Positions 5,816 through 6,324 of a DNA stretch of 6,324 nucleotides are shown here, piece after piece. A program made the position numbers and the translations under genes. The DNA comes from Bacillota bacterium (GTDB taxonomy: Bacteria; Bacillota; Clostridia; DSM-8532), in assembly GCA_023446675.1 (NCBI GenBank), contig JAEXPO010000342.1, positions 1-6,324 of the forward strand. Direction: 5' to 3'. The notes beneath the pieces were generated by a model that saw nothing but the letters and a program-made list of their open reading frames with translations, ran no database searches and had not been told where the DNA came from. Numbering within the stretch: position 1 is the first letter of the stretch; each line of letters opens with the position of its first letter.

Positions 5816-6324
5816 TCAGGGAATACTTCTCCAGGCCCGCTCCTTTTCAAATCGCTCTACAGCCTGATAAGCATCCTCCACAACCTCCTTTTCAAACCCC
5901 AGGAGATCCAGAAGCCGGATGGCGTTTCGGGTTGTGGCTCTGCCCGGCTTGATTTTATAATCAAAGCTTATTGTGTCGGCAGTGACCTCCTCTGTAAAAT
6001 GCATGTTCTCGTAGTAGTTTTCAAGTATTCCGGTCAATTCCGTATCATGAGTAGCTGCAAGAATGCAGGCATTCTTGCCGGCAAGCCTTTTAAGAAGCCT
6101 GGAGGAAGCGGCGATCCGTTCTATGGTATTGGTTCCCCTTAATACTTCATCCACAACACAGAGGCATTTTACCTGTGGATTCAAAAGAGAGAAAACACTT
6201 TTTAACGTCTTTATTTCTGCCATAAAATAACTTTCGCCTGTTAAAAGATCATCCTTCAAATTCATGGATACCACAGGAAACAAGGGGTCGCTTCTCCAGG
6301 AGGTTCCATGACACAGCATAAGAG
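5816..6324 (-). CDS. MutS-family ATPase, C-terminal part (5' end outside the window)
   Basis: The C-terminal portion of a MutS-type ABC ATPase. The frame is open through the right edge; the ATG at 6319 is probably internal, because the Walker A part of the ATPase domain must lie upstream. Counting from that Met: NLKDDLLTGESYFMAEI at 20-36 is the helix and signature region typical of MutS domain V; LCVVDEVLRGTNTIER at 53-68 holds Walker B Asp57-Glu58; ILAATHD at 86-92 has the conserved His91 switch. The segment IKPGRATTRNAIRLLDLLG resembles the MutS tail that reads G-x-x-x-x-S-Y-A/N-A-I-x-x-A. DEVLRGTNT in place of the DELGRGTS of true MutS points to the divergent MutS-like proteins common in Clostridia, often with N-terminal membrane segments, rather than mismatch-repair MutS1 or MutS2 (no Smr domain follows). 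Biological role unknown. Confidence 0.85.
   Translation of the reverse strand, partial: LMLCHGTSWRSDPLFPVVSMNLKDDLLTGESYFMAEIKTLKSVFSLLNPQVKCLCVVDEVLRGTNTIERIAASSRLLKRLAGKNACILAATHDTELTGILENYYENMHFTEEVTADTISFDYKIKPGRATTRNAIRLLDLLGFEKEVVEDAYQAVERFEKERAWRSIP

Noticed and set aside
6317..6319. ATG at 6319 (minus) as the true start of the MutS-family gene
   Set aside because: The frame is open to the window edge and the Walker A region needed for a complete ATPase domain would lie upstream, so this is most likely an internal methionine.

Overview
The window looks like chromosomal DNA of an endospore-forming, probably anaerobic Bacillota (Clostridia-type) organism. The base composition is moderate, Shine-Dalgarno sequences are strong (AGGAGG type), terminators are simple stem-loops, and one gene is recognisably ytaF, whose family occurs in spore formers. 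No phage, transposon, CRISPR, rRNA or tRNA signature was seen. The genus cannot be fixed from this sequence.

Left part (1-2877): a P-type Ca2+-transporting ATPase on the minus strand, cut at the left edge before its last membrane segments, is divergently arranged with ytaF on the plus strand. The 149-base spacer between them holds the ATPase ribosome binding site, a possible ytaF promoter and a small palindrome. YtaF carries a loop that fits the EF-hand calcium pattern, so two genes with a plausible calcium link lie head to head.

Middle part (2878-4200): a 297-base gene-free stretch with possible RNA structure is followed by an orphan family GT11 glycosyltransferase (alpha-1,2-fucosyltransferase type). 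Beyond it lie a perfect 14-bp bidirectional terminator and a degenerate 14-bp tandem repeat array. These sit in the convergent gap between the glycosyltransferase and the exonuclease III gene.

Right part (4200-6324): three minus-strand genes read leftward. They are a 5'-truncated MutS-family ATPase (right edge), an XRE-type transcriptional regulator with an unassigned C-terminal domain, and exonuclease III/AP endonuclease. The gap before the regulator contains a 15-base palindrome and a perfect 12-bp tandem duplication, a reasonable place for an operator. Two of the three genes are related to DNA repair or MutS families, but the spacers (212 and 96 bases) do not argue for a tight operon.

No clearly new multi-gene system was found. 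The most useful leads are the EF-hand-like loop beside the Ca2+ pump, the 14-bp repeat array, and the regulator with its putative operator.
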